NCBI GenBank assembly: GCA_936440205.1
Contig: OW387139.1
Span: 1,911,596 to 1,975,595, forward strand
Direction of reading: 5' to 3'
DNA length: 64,000 bases
From: Lepidonotus clava
Lineage: Eukaryota > Annelida > Polychaeta > Phyllodocida > Polynoidae
The stretch's first letter is position 1. Each line of letters starts with the position of its first letter. The position numbers and the translations under genes were made by a program. Positions 22,674-35,300 of this stretch are shown here, piece by piece. The notes beneath the pieces are model-generated. The model worked only from the letters and a program-made list of their open reading frames with translations, did not search any database and had not been told where the DNA came from.

Positions 22674-22915
22674 TATAGACGTTGTGCAGATGATGTCACA
22701 ACCTCCAAAATGAGGTGGCAGCCATATTGGTGATCAATGTAGAGCCATCTTTAATTTGGTATTCTAGACTTGTAAGAAGTAAATCTATGCCAATTTACTT
22801 AACAAAAAACTCTTGGGATCAAAGTTGACAATTTTGATTATTCAGAAATTAACATTTCTTGAGTTATTTCATATTCACATGGCTGGTGAACCACGTAGTG
22901 ATCACCAAAATCTGG
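22674..22915. mobile_element. MITE, TATAGACNTTGTGCA ends (copy 2)
   Basis: Left end TATAGACGTTGTGCAGATG and interior CAGCCATATTGGTGATCA match the copies at 5,336 and 54,893. The right end is lost after GATCACCAAAATCTGG, where AACGTT-type sequence takes over. Confidence 0.75.
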
Positions 22916-23232
22916 TTGGTTCTGTATTTGGTTTTGTTACATTCTTATGACTCCCAATTGTGTTGCTGCTATGTACTACCGTAACATTGCACAGTGACAT
23001 TATTACAATGTTCTGGTTAACCCAAACAGAATATTCTTATAACATTCTGTTTTGGTTTCAGCCTAACCTCACCAATAAATAATGTTATAATAACATTCTG
23101 ATTTGGTGAGGTTTCAACCTCACCATCAATAACGTAATAGTTACGTGCCATGTTAGTAAGTAACAAACTGACTAAAACAGTATGGTTGCAGAACGTTTCT
23201 GTTACATCGCAAGCTGGCCGGGAAGAAACAAT
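22916..23232. mobile_element. AACGTT-rich element
   Basis: Carries the family words GGTTTTGTTACATTCTTATG, TAATGTTATAATAACATTCTG and GTTACATCGCAAGCTGGCCGGG at its right end. Abuts the truncated MITE to its left. Confidence 0.65.
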
Positions 23233-23528
23233 TCTGTACATCTCGAGGAAGATGCAAACAAGTCAGGACAAATATGGAGCATTTGGAATATGGAATATTT
23301 TATGACCATAATTTTCTCAAAAGCACCAATTTGTGTCTGCTTTTAGCAGACTGGATTTTGTAGGACATGATTACTGTGAGTAAAAACCTACCGGTCTGAA
23401 CAAGTCATAATTATCTGCCACCAGAGAGCTGAACGCCGGTTTTACTGTGTGAGAAGAGATGTCTGCCTCACCTGTTGGGCTCAGCGACCCCCGCCTACCT
23501 GCGCCTACCTCGGTTAAACTGCTTTATC

Positions 23529-24060
23529 CCAAGCCAAGGTGCAACGTAACAGTCACGTTATGCAACCATACTTTTTTGGTTTGTCTATGACTTACTAAAA
23601 TGTCACATAACTGTTCCATTATTTTTGTGTGAGACCTAACCAAAACATAATATTATATAATGTTCTGATGAGGTTATGTCAAGACCAAATGGAAACGGAA
23701 TGTCATTGTGACATTCTGACTAGGTGAAGTCCAGACCTTACTTAACCAGAACGTTGTTGTGACCTCCTCACCAGGGGTTGTCCCTGCCTCACCTAAACAG
23801 AATGTTATTGTAATGTTCTGATTAGGTCGGGTCTTAACCTTACCTTAACAGAATGTTACTGTGACCATCTTATGTCACATTGCAACTTTCAAAGATTATT
23901 CGGATTAGAAACTACTGCTGCAACGTCGCACCATAGCATAATGGCGACATGATTATAACATATTGTAACCCAAATTATGTTCCAATAAGGTTTTTTTGTG
24001 ACAGGTTCTGTTAAGGTTATTTTGTGATCCATCTATGACCAAACATTACACTATACATCA
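23529..24060. mobile_element. AACGTT-rich element
   Basis: Starts CCCAAGCCAAGGTGCAACG and continues with AACCATACTTTTTTGGTTTG, then repeated words built on GACATTCTGACTAGGTG. Same family as the copy at 14,240. Confidence 0.6.
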
Positions 24061-24469
24061 TACTGTAATTTTCCCAAGACAAGAAATCTTGGTCTCCAGC
24101 TTTGGCCACAGTGACTTGGGGCCTTTTAAGTAAGTACTTGTGTACCCAGGCCCTTTCTATAGCTGACAAATGTCAGATATCAGGCCAGGGGACTTATATA
24201 CTCAGTATCCCATTGTGAAAGATTGAAAAGGGTGTTTTCATGGTACTGGTCATTGATTTACACCAAAACAATTAAACTAAACTATAAATAGGTTTCTAGA
24301 AGATAGTTTGATATTTTATAAAGAACATTGTTTCAGCAGCATTTAAACAAATTTGGAAAATAGTGATATAAACCACAAAACCTTGAATTTAAACCTTTTC
24401 TCAACTAAAATGGTATTGCACTGTCCCTTGGTGTTGAAAAACAGTACTATCAATGGTTATGGCTAGACT

Positions 24470-26148
24470 AAGACACAAGTTACTTGTGACATTCTGATTT
24501 AGTTAAGTTGTGACTTAACCTAACCAGAACGTCACTGAGACATGGTGATTAGGTGAGGTCAAGACTGAACCAAAACACAACATCACTGTGATGTCACAAT
24601 TATGTAGGGTTGAAACCTTACCTTAAAAGAACATTACTGTGACATCATCATTAGGTATGGTTCAGACCAAACCTAAACACAACATTGTTTTGACATACTG
24701 TTCAGGTGCAGATAAGACCTAACCTAATTAGAATGTCACAAAGACATCACAATTTTGGTCGCAACGGCATTTCTGGGAGCCATCAAATAAACGTCGCTGC
24801 AACATCGAAATCTCACATAACAAGGATGTCTCTTTAGGTTTGGTTACAACTTCACTCAGTCGGTACGTATCAGTTATGAACTTTTTAAGTTATGTCTCTA
24901 TGTCACCTTATCAACACGTTGTGATGAATGTCCATTCATCAGTATGTCAGCATCGGTATCGAAAACAAATAGAATAACGAAAGTAAAAGTGTATTTTTGA
25001 GGTACCGAAAACCCGAAACCCGAAACCCGAAACCCGAAACCCGAAAGTGTTAAACTGGAAATGACGTCATAATGACCACATGACCTCTAATAGCCAATCA
25101 GGGCTAACAAGTGACTATAAAAAGGGGCGGTGAGGCCCAAAATAAACAGTTCCATCTTGGTACTCCTTGTGTCTACATGTGTCTTCTTTCTCTGGTAACG
25201 CCCCGAATAGGGTCTAAGTTAATGAGATGGTTGGAAACTAGCTAGGTAACTCAACAAGCGCGAGATAATATTCATAGAAAATAGCTTAAGAAATAGTATG
25301 GGGTCTGAAGACCTGAAGGACCGAAACATGGCCCGAAGGCCCGAAACAGCTCGGACGGCAGTACAAAGCCGGAAGACCGGACAGGTCCGGAAACCCGAGA
25401 TAGCGAGTAGTCCCCCAGTGACTGGGAGTACAAAGGCGCAATTGGCTCGGCTCCACGCCACCACCCTTTAGACGAGCGTCGGCCCAATACTCCCGACACG
25501 TCGAAGAGCTGGCACACCCGAGAGACACACGAGAAAGGATGGCGACTGCTGAGAGACTCGCCCAAATCCATCCCCATCATCTTCATCCCCCGTGTCTTCC
25601 ACCTGTTAACAGAAGCCTCCGTCCCCCGGTCCCGATGTCCGAAATACCTTGATCTTGGCCGACTGAGACATCCCCCCCATCACTGAATACCAATTTCCTG
25701 ATCGACCTGCTCATTCCCCCTCGTGCGCGAGGCATGACTCTTCATCTTACATCTTGGCTTCCTGCTCAGACTCCTTGCCTGACTGAGAACCAAAATAACC
25801 CCCACGTCCCTTTGCTGTAGAATTCAGAAACCCCGAACTACCGAGGAATGTCACAACATCATAGATACATTCCTTTTAGGTTTGGTCATAACCACACATA
25901 ATTAGTTTGTATCAGTTATGTTCTGTTTGAGTTATGTCTCAACCACACCTGATTGGCACGTCACTGTGATGTTACATTGTAAGGTGGTTCTAACCTGATG
26001 TTCATAGAACATCATTATTACGTTCTTTTTATGGGATGTCATAGCTTCCCCCAAAAATCACGTAATGGTTACATAGTTTTATCTGGGTTATAAACTGGCC
26101 AAAATGGTATGGTTGCAGAATGGTTCTGTTACGTCGCTTCTTGCCTGG
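24470..26148. mobile_element. AACGTT-rich element split by an insertion
   Basis: Family words run from about 24,470 to 24,910 and resume from 25,843 to 26,148, ending GTTACGTCGCTTCTTGCCTGGG. The material between is unrelated (see the possible LTR remnant). Confidence 0.55.
24911..25842 (+). mobile_element. Possible LTR-type retroelement remnant
   Basis: A 0.9-kb insertion in the AACGTT-rich element. Promoter-like signals are clustered: GCCAATCA at 25,093, CTATAAAAAGG at about 25,115 and AATAAA at 25,141, compact as in an LTR. Five CCCGAAA units precede them (about 25,012-25,046). GAATGTC occurs at both outer edges and could be a target duplication. No coding domain is recognisable, so the family is unknown. 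A broken fossil if it is an LTR element; an exapted promoter is another reading. Confidence 0.3.
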
Positions 26149-26377
26149 GACGGCTCTCTGGACAGTCCTCACCCCCCCCCCTCCCCAGTAAGACAGCTTT
26201 GCATGGAGTACTGCTACTACAATTAAACTGCTTTGTTTCGTTTTTATTTCTTAAACCACTCCTGTATACATGTGATCATCTAAGTCAAAGCTTGTACCCC
26301 AAAGTCCCCCCCCCCCCCCCGCCAAGCAAAAACCCACAAGACAGGTCTCTATACAGTAATGGTTACAATGCTGAGTT

Positions 26378-26585
26378 GAGGCCATGATCCACAAGGCGAC
26401 AAAATGCTAACCGGTTTTCTTCCCATGCATTTTTTAAATATTTAGAATGATTTTTCTCTGTGAAAAATAGATAGATTATTCAAAACTGTTTTGAAAGTTG
26501 TATACTTATAAGAAAAATGATTATTTAACGAACTGATTTTCAATATTGATAATCTGCCCAAAATCACATCGTGGATCATCCCCTT
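26378..26585. mobile_element. MITE, GGCCATGATCCAC ends (family D, copy 1)
   Basis: Left end AGGCCATGATCCACAAGGCG, right end the complement of AAAGGGGATGATCCACGATG. About 208 bp. Clearly related to the element at 53,561. Confidence 0.7.
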
Positions 26586-27189
26586 TACTGCACGTAAGAC
26601 AGCACTCCTGCAATGTAGTGATATTTATACTACTAACCTACTGCCCGGATTGTCCCAAATAATGCAACACTCAATACGAAAAGGTTGATTGGTTGCATGT
26701 TTATTGGTTTGTCACGCTGACTAGGTATATTGGATTACAGAGCAGTGCAGTAGAACATGAATCGCTACATCTACAACTGTAACAAGCACCAAACACAGAA
26801 AACATTGAATGATATTGCAAATGCACAAAGATACTTATAAGTGACAACGAAACCACCAACCGAGAAAACAGACAATAGTTTGATAAGAAGAACTGCAGGT
26901 TTTTTTTCACAAACCAAAGGTGAAGCCTGAGATTTGTATGATTCCCATTGGTCATACAGACACCCAAGGACAACTCCAAAGGGTCTTTTATATTATATCA
27001 TCCAAACAAAATTCAATCATGAACATAAGGAGTGGTCCATGCAGCCTGGCAATATGCACTGCCCTCAATATGCAGTTTTAGCCCGTCATGTGGATGATAA
27101 GCTACCAGATACTTTCAATAGAAGAGAGGCATATGTTATAGGCTAAGTACTAAAGGACCAGGCCTGGAGACAAAAGCATATTCTGCACT
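26586..27189. other. Intergenic, no gene seen
   Basis: No exon or dispersed repeat recognised. A poly-C tract lies just upstream of family D copy 1 (26,307-26,321). Confidence 0.4.
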
Positions 27190-28905
27190 TTGGTAGTCAG
27201 AGAGGCACATAGAGCTCACGGAGCCACTCAGAGATACAGAAAGCCACTCACAGACACACAGAGCCAATCATAGATACACAGAGACACTCACAGATACACA
27301 GATCCACCCACAGATACACAGAGCCACTCACAGACACACAGAGCCATTCACAGATACACAGGGTCACACACAATCAGAGACCTCACAGACACACAAAGCC
27401 ATCCACGAACATACACAGCCACTCACATACACACAGAACCACTCACATGCACACAGAGCCACTCACAGACACACGGAGCCACTCACAGGCACACAGAGCC
27501 ACTCACAGACACACAAATCCACTCACCTCCACGCAGAGCCACTCACAGACACACAGAGCCACTCACAGATACACAGAGCCACTCACAGACACATAGAGCC
27601 ACTCAGAGACACACATAGCCATTCACAGACATACAGAGCCATTCACAGACACACAGAGCCATTCACAGACACACAGAGCCACTCACAGACACACAGAGCC
27701 ACTCACAAACACACAGATCCACTCACAGACAAACAGAGCCACACACAGACACACACAGACACACACAGAAACACAGAGCTACACACAGGTACACAGAGCC
27801 ACTCACATACACACATAGCCATCACAGACACACAGAGACACTCACAGACACACAGAGCCACTCACAGACACACAAATCCACTCACCTCCACACATAGCCA
27901 CTCACAAACACACAGATCCACTCACAGACACACAGAGCCACACACAGACATACAGAGCCACACACAGGCACACAGAGCCACTCACAGACACACAGAGCCA
28001 CTCTAAGACAGGCAAAGCCACTCACAGACACACAGAGCCACTCACAGACATACAGATCCATTCACAGACACACAAATCCACTCACAGACATACAGAACCA
28101 CTCACAGACACGCAGAGCCACTCACAGACATACAGAACCACTCACAGACACGCAGAGCCACTCACAGACATACAGAACCACTCACCTCCACGCAGAGCCA
28201 CTCACCTCCACACAGAGCCACTCACAGACACACAGAGCCACTCACAGACACACAGAGCCACTCACAGACACACACAGACACACAGAGCTACACACAGGTA
28301 CACAGAGCCACTCACATACACACAGAGCCATTCACAGACACACAGAGACACTCACAGACATACAGAGCCACACACAGGCACACAGGGCCACTCAGAGACA
28401 CACAGAGCCACTCTAAGACAGGCAAAGCCACTCACAGACACACAGAGCCACTCACAGACATACAGAACCATTCACAGACACACAAATCCACTCACAGACA
28501 TACAGAACCACTCACAGGCACGCAGAGTCACTCACAGACATACAGAACCACTCACAGACACGCAGAGCCACTCACAGACACACAGAGCCACTCACAGACA
28601 TACAGAACCATTCACAGACACACAGAGCCACTCACAGACATACAGAACCACTCATAGACACACAAATCCACTCACAGACACACAGAGCCACTCACAGACA
28701 TACAGAACCACTCACAGACACACAGAACCACTCACAGGCAAACAGAGCCACTCATTGACACACAGAGCCATTCACAGACACACAGAGCCACTCACAGACA
28801 CACAGATCCACTCACAGACACACAGAGCCACTCACAGACACATGGACAGGGCCACTCACAGATCCACAGAGACACTCTAAGACACACACACACACACACT
28901 CACAG
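27190..28905. repeat. Minisatellite, 20-bp unit, ~1.7 kb
   Basis: About 85 copies of AGCCACTCACAGACACACAG with frequent ATACAG, CTCCAC and CATTCAC variants. Blocks such as CTCTAAGACAGGCAAAGCCA recur (28,003 and 28,411), showing block duplication. Purine/pyrimidine alternation is marked. Confidence 0.93.
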
Positions 28906-29439
28906 TTTCCCAACAAAACACAGATACACTCAAAACATGTAGCGAGCTTCCATTATCATACACATTAAGGCCGAATCCACCAGTCACATCCTGCCCATGG
29001 CCCCACGTCTCTGCCCGTCTCTCAGGCCCTCATTGTCCTCTCGGGGCGGGCAGAGTACGGCAGGCTTACCTTAGGTCACAGGCCTGGACCCACTCACAAT
29101 GAGCCCCGGACAATCTGTCTATCACCTCCTACGTCACTGACCAGTCCACGGAAATGGGCCTAAGATAAGTCTTGGAACTGCCCGGGGCTTTCCGGAGGGC
29201 ATTGACAGGGGAGGCTTCATAGTGGTGAACATAGTGCAGGATGTAGTGCAGACTGTATAGTCCACAGTAACAATGAACATAGTTGGACTACACCCAGTAA
29301 ACACTTAGTGTTGATTCAATATCAAAACTGCACTGAACCAGTAATAGATCATGTCTAAATGCTGATCTAATGTTGAATTCCCAATACTGATTCAATACTG
29401 GGAACTGATGGTGATTCACTGTTGAGCTGAGTGGGCCTA
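28906..29439. other. Intergenic, no gene seen
   Basis: GC-richer patch at 28,980-29,200 without a supported exon. Confidence 0.35.
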
Positions 29440-29746
29440 GAGGGGGTTGCATAACTTTCCGGTATATTTAATGGATGTTTAACGGCACCAAACTGTTGCA
29501 AAATAGACAGCGGGAACCCAGAGGTTGCAAAATCTGTTAACAAATTTCCGTGAAAGGAAAATTTTACCGGATTTTCCGCTAAATGCATTCGCTAAAACTA
29601 TGGAAAACACGTAAATATTATTATGAATCGTTAATTAATAGATTTTCAAATAACAAAATATGCAACAGAGTGCATCTCCGTTTGTTGTGACAAAATAACG
29701 GAAAATTATAGCTAATGACAGTAACGAAAAGTTATGCAACCCCCTC
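29440..29746. mobile_element. MITE, GAGGGGGTTGCATAACTTT ends
   Basis: Left end GAGGGGGTTGCATAACTTTC and right end the complement of GAGGGGGTTGCATAACTTTT. About 307 bp, AT-rich, with GGTTGCAAAAT-type words inside. No coding capacity. Confidence 0.8.
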
Positions 29747-31552
29747 CAGGTGGAGCTTCACAGGATTCAACGGGCAAGCCTCTTTTCCTTCAGGTGACAC
29801 TTGAATAAGGAAATTATAGAATAACAGCAACAATATTTATGTAAAGTACTTTATTTAATGGGTCTTCAGCTTTCAGCAACGGGGTCTAGTATTGTCTATA
29901 TCTACACTGAAACGAGTAAACATTGTAAAATTTTCATCTCATTGTCATCTCATATCACCAAGTCAAATAATGTGATCTCACTCATAAAATTGAAATTATT
30001 CTGTCAAACGTGCTAGTTTTACATCAAAATATAACATTAGTAAACAACATGATCTGTAATGTAAATCATACAAAAGAAATACTTAAGACGTGATACTCAA
30101 GTTATGGCTGGGAGTGAGAGAATACTGGAGAGATCCAACTCACAACCCGGCTAAATACAAACTTAAAAAACATAAAAAAAAGTTGATAACCACTGGGAAA
30201 ACGTGGTGGACATCAACTACGTGGGAATGGGACCAGGCCAAAGATGAAACCTGCAAAAATTTGTTTAATGCCGACCCTCAAAACTCAAAACCATGTTCTC
30301 ACTGTCTGCCTGTCATGTCAGATATTATTGACTGTATCAATATTTGTTCACGTAGTTTTATCAAAGATCTATAATTCGCTACGCTATAAGATGGTCCAGT
30401 AAGCAGTCGCCATTTTAGAAATGTACTGTAACCCCTGACTAGCTTTTGTAAAAAAACGTTTCTGACCCGTTTCAACGGGCTGGTACCCTAACAAGGAACT
30501 GAAATGTAACCTAGATGCTGAATCCAGGTAACAGAGGAACCACGTGACTTGATAAAAGTATGGAGCTGGTTCCCTCAAACCCAGTGATGTAGGGCCAGAA
30601 CCAGCCGTCGATTCGGATCAAAACACTGTCATTCTATGTAATTTTGAAAGGAATACAAACATTTTTTTTTTTAAATTCAACGGAAAAATGTGTAATAAAT
30701 GCAAATATGTCACTTTGGGAACTGTAATTTTAAAAAAACCCAGAGAAATGACCAGGTTTAGTTCGGGCTCCCTATCCCGCCAATGCTACGACATGGCGGA
30801 GTGCCTGACGTACGCCAGGTGTCACCCCAATTGGTGGTTACACGTTTTGCCGTGCTGGACCTCCTATCACTCTTTCCTCCTTGGTTTTATACAACATTTT
30901 GATGATGTGCGGTTAGACATATTTCAGATTGAATCATGTAATTTAACACAGCTGATTACATAAAGTTCATGTATACAGTAAAAAATTGAAATCTAACATT
31001 TTTAGGTTATATCAAACTAGAAATAAAAAAAAGACCCTGAGGACATATTCTACCTACATGCTGCATAGTTTTATGATTTGCAGATGAATATACTATCTGC
31101 ATGGTTTTGAACTATAGAGAGTTTTTATCTGTTGTATATGGTCTACGTAATTAGTCGTAGTTAATCATAGATAATAGCTAGCTCCAAATGCAGTCTCCTC
31201 CTCGTTCGACTGCTGTTTTCCAATACATAATTATAGTTCCCACATCATGTAAGACATACCACTTGCGTGAAAGGTTGTTCTTTATTAATATTCTCCTGTG
31301 TATTGCCGTTCGGTGACAAGATCTCAATTGACCACTCCCGCCTTCTAGCGCAGTCTAACTGCCTCTATTCCAAACAACAGGACTCAGCTTCTAAGACCGA
31401 ACCTTTCCAGGATGGTTACTCACTCTATGTTCAGCTGACTCTGACTGTTCAATACATTGGCATGTAAAAGATGATACATGATATACAAAAAAACAATAAA
31501 TTGATATCCTACCCCACCAGAATGCATCTCAGGCAAGAAAAACATCAGAAAG
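29747..31552. other. Intergenic, no gene seen
   Basis: AT-rich; short open frames (30,090-30,374, 30,688-30,963) lack splice context, repeats or any family resemblance. A plus-strand TTTATT at about 31,279 could be the minus-strand AATAAA for the SLC22-like gene, about 830 bp past its stop codon. Confidence 0.35.
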
Positions 31553-31667
31553 GGGCCTTCCATTGAGTATGAAGGCACCAAGGGGGGAGAGGAGGAATAA
31601 AATGTGTGAATGTTCTTAGCCCATAGGTAGATTTTTTAAAATGCGGGTATAACTTAATGGAAGGCCC
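31553..31667. mobile_element. Small MITE, GGGCCTTCCATT ends
   Basis: 115-bp element with left end GGGCCTTCCATTGAGT and right end the complement of GGGCCTTCCATTAAGTT. No coding capacity. Confidence 0.7.
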
Positions 31668-31897
31668 AAAACAAAAGTGCAAAATCATACAAAATATTGT
31701 ATTACTTCGAGTCAACATTAAGCATATAATTCACATATATATAATATATATTTGATATTTGTGTCATGGTAATTACCACACTTCCGAAGTATTTGCATTA
31801 TACATAGTTTTTAACTTATAGTTTTTTGTCATGTTATGTCACTGAAAGTTGAATTGCTTGTGTCCAGAACAAAAAAACAGTAGCTTTGCGATTTTAA

Positions 31898-32111
31898 GCT
31901 CTCGGTATACCTACTAGGTGATTTTACGGGCAACGAATGACAGGAAACGGGGAGAATCTGCCGATTCCTATGATCCCCTGTGAGTATAGTATATTGAAAT
32001 GTGCAGGTTTGGTCTGAATTGCTGTTAAAATTGACCGATTCTAATGGCAGAATCGGCCGATTTTAACAGCGGTCAGCTGACTCAGGGATAGTTGCCTAGA
32101 GGGTATGGCCC
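31898..32111. mobile_element. TTAA-flanked MITE at SLC22 stop codon (family E)
   Basis: 214-bp body between TTAA (31,894-31,897) and TTAA (32,112-32,115). Inverted ends are related: GGTATACCTACTAGGTGATT at left and the complement of GGGCCATACCCTCTAGGCAA at right. The interior has ATCGGCCGATTTTAACAG. A better-preserved relative lies at 55,582-55,796. The right TTAA contains the SLC22 stop codon. Confidence 0.72.
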
Positions 32112-32342
32112 TTAAATGACCCCCTCTCCCCCCTTCCCTGGCCCCCTCTTACACTTCACTCCTTTTGCCTTCCTCACACACCAGGTGGCAGCCCTGCTCC
32201 ATCCGGGTTCCCAGCGTTCCACGTCCTCCAGGGTCTGTGGTAAGGGGTGATCGCTGGTCTCCGGCAGCAGCACCCCGACCAGCGCTGCCAGCAGGGCCAG
32301 CATGCCGAACACCAGCACCGGGACCCGTGGGTTCTGCTTGGC
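32112..32342 (-). CDS. SLC22-like exon 10 (last)
   Basis: Encodes the final TM segment (VPVLVFGMLALLAALVGVLL), the conserved LPETSDHPLPQTLEDVE tail and a basic C-terminus, ending in TAA at 32,114-32,112. Acceptor TTACCTCAG. The stop lies inside a TTAA that is duplicated by a MITE immediately downstream. Confidence 0.93.
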   Translation of the reverse strand, partial: AKQNPRVPVLVFGMLALLAALVGVLLPETSDHPLPQTLEDVERWEPGWSRAATWCVRKAKGVKCKRGPGKGGEGVI

Positions 32343-35300
32343 CTGAGGTAAATAACAATAACAGTGTCTTTTACACTGACATGTTTTATGTACACCATGT
32401 ATTTTATTTTATTTTTCTTCATTTCATGTAATAAGAGTTACGTACAAAGTAAATGTAAAGAGTTGTATCTTACCACGTAGACGGCCCAGGGAGCTAGCAG
32501 CCCCCCGACCTGGACAGCCCCCTAACCATCAACCCAGCCAGAGACACCATGTTATTCATATTTTTATTTTATGTAATCAGAGTTATATACAAAGTAAATA
32601 TAAAGAGTTGTACCATACCACGTAGACCGCCCAGGGGGTCAGCAGCCCCTCAACCCGGCCAGTCCTCAATCCAGCCAGAGACACCATGTAATTTGTTTTC
32701 GTATTTTATGTAATCAGAGTAATGTTTTAAGTAAATGTAAAGGGTTGTATCCTACCACATAGATGGCCCAGGGAGCCAGCAGTCCACCGACCCGGCCAGC
32801 CGTCAACCCAGCCAAAGACACCACGTTATTTAGTTTTTCTTATTTATGTAATCAGAGTTATATTTAAAGTAAATATAAAGAGATAAAGAGTATCATACCA
32901 CGTGAACAGCCCAGGGAGCCAGCAGCCCCTTATATGTATAAAGGAGACATGAAGAGTTGTACCTTACCACGTAGACGGCCCAGGGAGCATGCAGCCCCCC
33001 GACTCAGCCGGCCACCAATCCAGCCAGAGACACTATGTATTTAGTTTTTCTTATTTATGTAATCAGAGTAATGTTTAAAGTAAATATAATGAGTTGTATC
33101 TTACCACGTAGACCGCCCAGGGGGTCAGCAGCCCCTCAACCCGGCCAGTCCTCAATCCAGCCAGAGACACCATGTAATTTGTTTTCGTATTTTATGTAAT
33201 CAGAGTAATGTTTTAAGTAAATGTAAAGGGTTGTATCCTACCACATAGATGGCCCAGGGAGCCAGCAGTCCACCGACCCGGCCAGCCGTCAACCCAGCCA
33301 AAGACACCACGTTATTTAGTTTTTCTTATTTATGTAATCAGAGTTATATTTAAAGTAAATATAAAGAGATAAAGAGTATCATACCACGTGAACAGCCCAG
33401 GGAGCCAGCAGCCCCTTATATGTATAAAGGAGACATGAAGAGTTGTACCTTACCACGTAGACGGCCCAGGGAGCATGCAGCCCCCCGACTCAGCCGGCCA
33501 CCAATCCAGCCAGAGACACTATGTATTTAGTTTTTCTTATTTATGTAATCAGAGTAATGTTTAAAGTAAATATAATGAGTTGTATCTTACCACGTAGACG
33601 GCCCAGGGGGCCAGCAGTCCCCCGACCCTGCCAGCTGTAACACACACCCCGAGGCCGGCGTTGCGTAGTGTGGTCGGGAACACCTCGTTAGAATACAGCA
33701 CCAGAATGGCCAGTGATGCTGTGATGCCGAACTTACCCAGCATGCCCAGCGCCAGCTGCACCGGCTGGTCCCCCACCTCTGTATGGACAGACAGATTATA
33801 TGTCATTGTTTAACGGACAGGGACTGAATATAAAGACAGATGTTTCTAAATTATTTAATAAAGGTGCACAACGCAAAGGCTGGTGCATGTAGTAGTTAGA
33901 TACTTTCTCTAAAACAGTCTCCTTTGGCATGTTGCAGTCTAATCAATGAACTTACTTGAGATTATACCAAGAACCAGCGAAATAGGCTCTTGCTGGCCAG
34001 TCCATTTGGTTTTTAATTTGTTGAACTGTCTTTTAAAGGACCTGTGGGAACCAGCTAATTAGGTCATGACTCCATTATTTAGTTCCACTCTCTTCCTCAA
34101 TATGGCTACATGGTGCAGTGGTTAGCAGGCCCCTATGTTGTGGGTTTGAATCCTGAAGGGATTTTGTCCATGGCACTACTTTATTGTTTTTGTCTGGTGA
34201 AGCCATTTGTACAGTCGCATTCTCTCAATCGCATTAGAATACTAAGGCAACAGTCAAACTACACATGTTTGACAACTCTACTCTGTCCTGCTATAGTGTA
34301 TAGATATCCAATAGTACAAGCCCCTGTCACTTTACATGAGGGAGATGACATCCGCAAACCTTGGTACTAACAGGACCTACACACCATACAACATGACATC
34401 TGTAAACTCTCACCTTTGCCGAAGAACCCCCCAAACAGGCCAACTGCTGCCACGAAGTGGAAGAACGCCAGCGGCCTCTGGCGCCCAAACCTGAAGGTGA
34501 AAGAAAAGAAGATATAAATTCGTAAATATAATATTAGAAAAGTCAGGAGTCTACATTTTGTAAATTTACATGCTGTGACCCCTAGACCTGACTAGAGAAG
34601 CTTTGGTTGGCTCAGGAAAGTAGTGAAGCCAATTACAGAGCTTTCAAATGCTCTTACAGAGGTTGTGAAGACCCTTATGGAGGTTTTGGATCTAGTTTCA
34701 GTATTCTAAGCCACTTATGGTTTGGATACCCGCAGATATATTTTGAAGTAAAGCACCTATATAAGTTTCTTTTTAGACTACTGACTATCTTAATACAAGT
34801 TGGCTCTTTCAGATATAAACAAGGAATGCACTATACCATTACGTAGTGTGAGACAGTCCCACTCTGAATTGAGTGGAGAATATCTTAAAAATTTGGGAAG
34901 CATAATAATACCTAAGATGGACCATATTATAATAGGCAACCTGCAGTAGTAGTTTAGGTGACTATTTGAGAGAAGAATAGTGATATACTATATACCAATG
35001 CAAAGTTATGAATACTGAACAGACACTGCCACTTAGCATTTTTGGTGTATTGGCACAGTGGGCAGTATTCGTCTATACTTGGTGTAAAAGGTTTTTCTCT
35101 TTATTTTGTGAATTCTGAATGGATTTGCATGATTATCTTTTAATGCCAAGTAAAGTTATGCATTCTAATTAAATGGAGATAGTGATAGAGCCCGATATTA
35201 AAGGAAAGCTTGCACATAAATACACGATGCTCATTTTTAATTGAATTGAATTCAGTATGTTCTTTACTACTTGCAGTGTAAATGATAGCAAAATGGAAGG

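Noticed and set aside
25012-25046. CCCGAAA run as interstitial telomere repeat
   Set aside because: Only five units and not TTAGGG; it lies inside an insertion next to promoter-like signals.
27190-28905. Possible satellite or centromeric repeat
   Set aside because: A local 20-bp minisatellite of 1.7 kb with diverged units and no alpha-satellite-like long monomer.
30688-30963. 91-codon plus-strand frame
   Set aside because: No recognisable domain, splice sites or codon pattern distinct from the flank.
34098-34170. Functional tRNA gene in SLC22 intron 8
   Set aside because: A- and B-box-like words are present, but the stems do not pair; a SINE remnant is the better reading.
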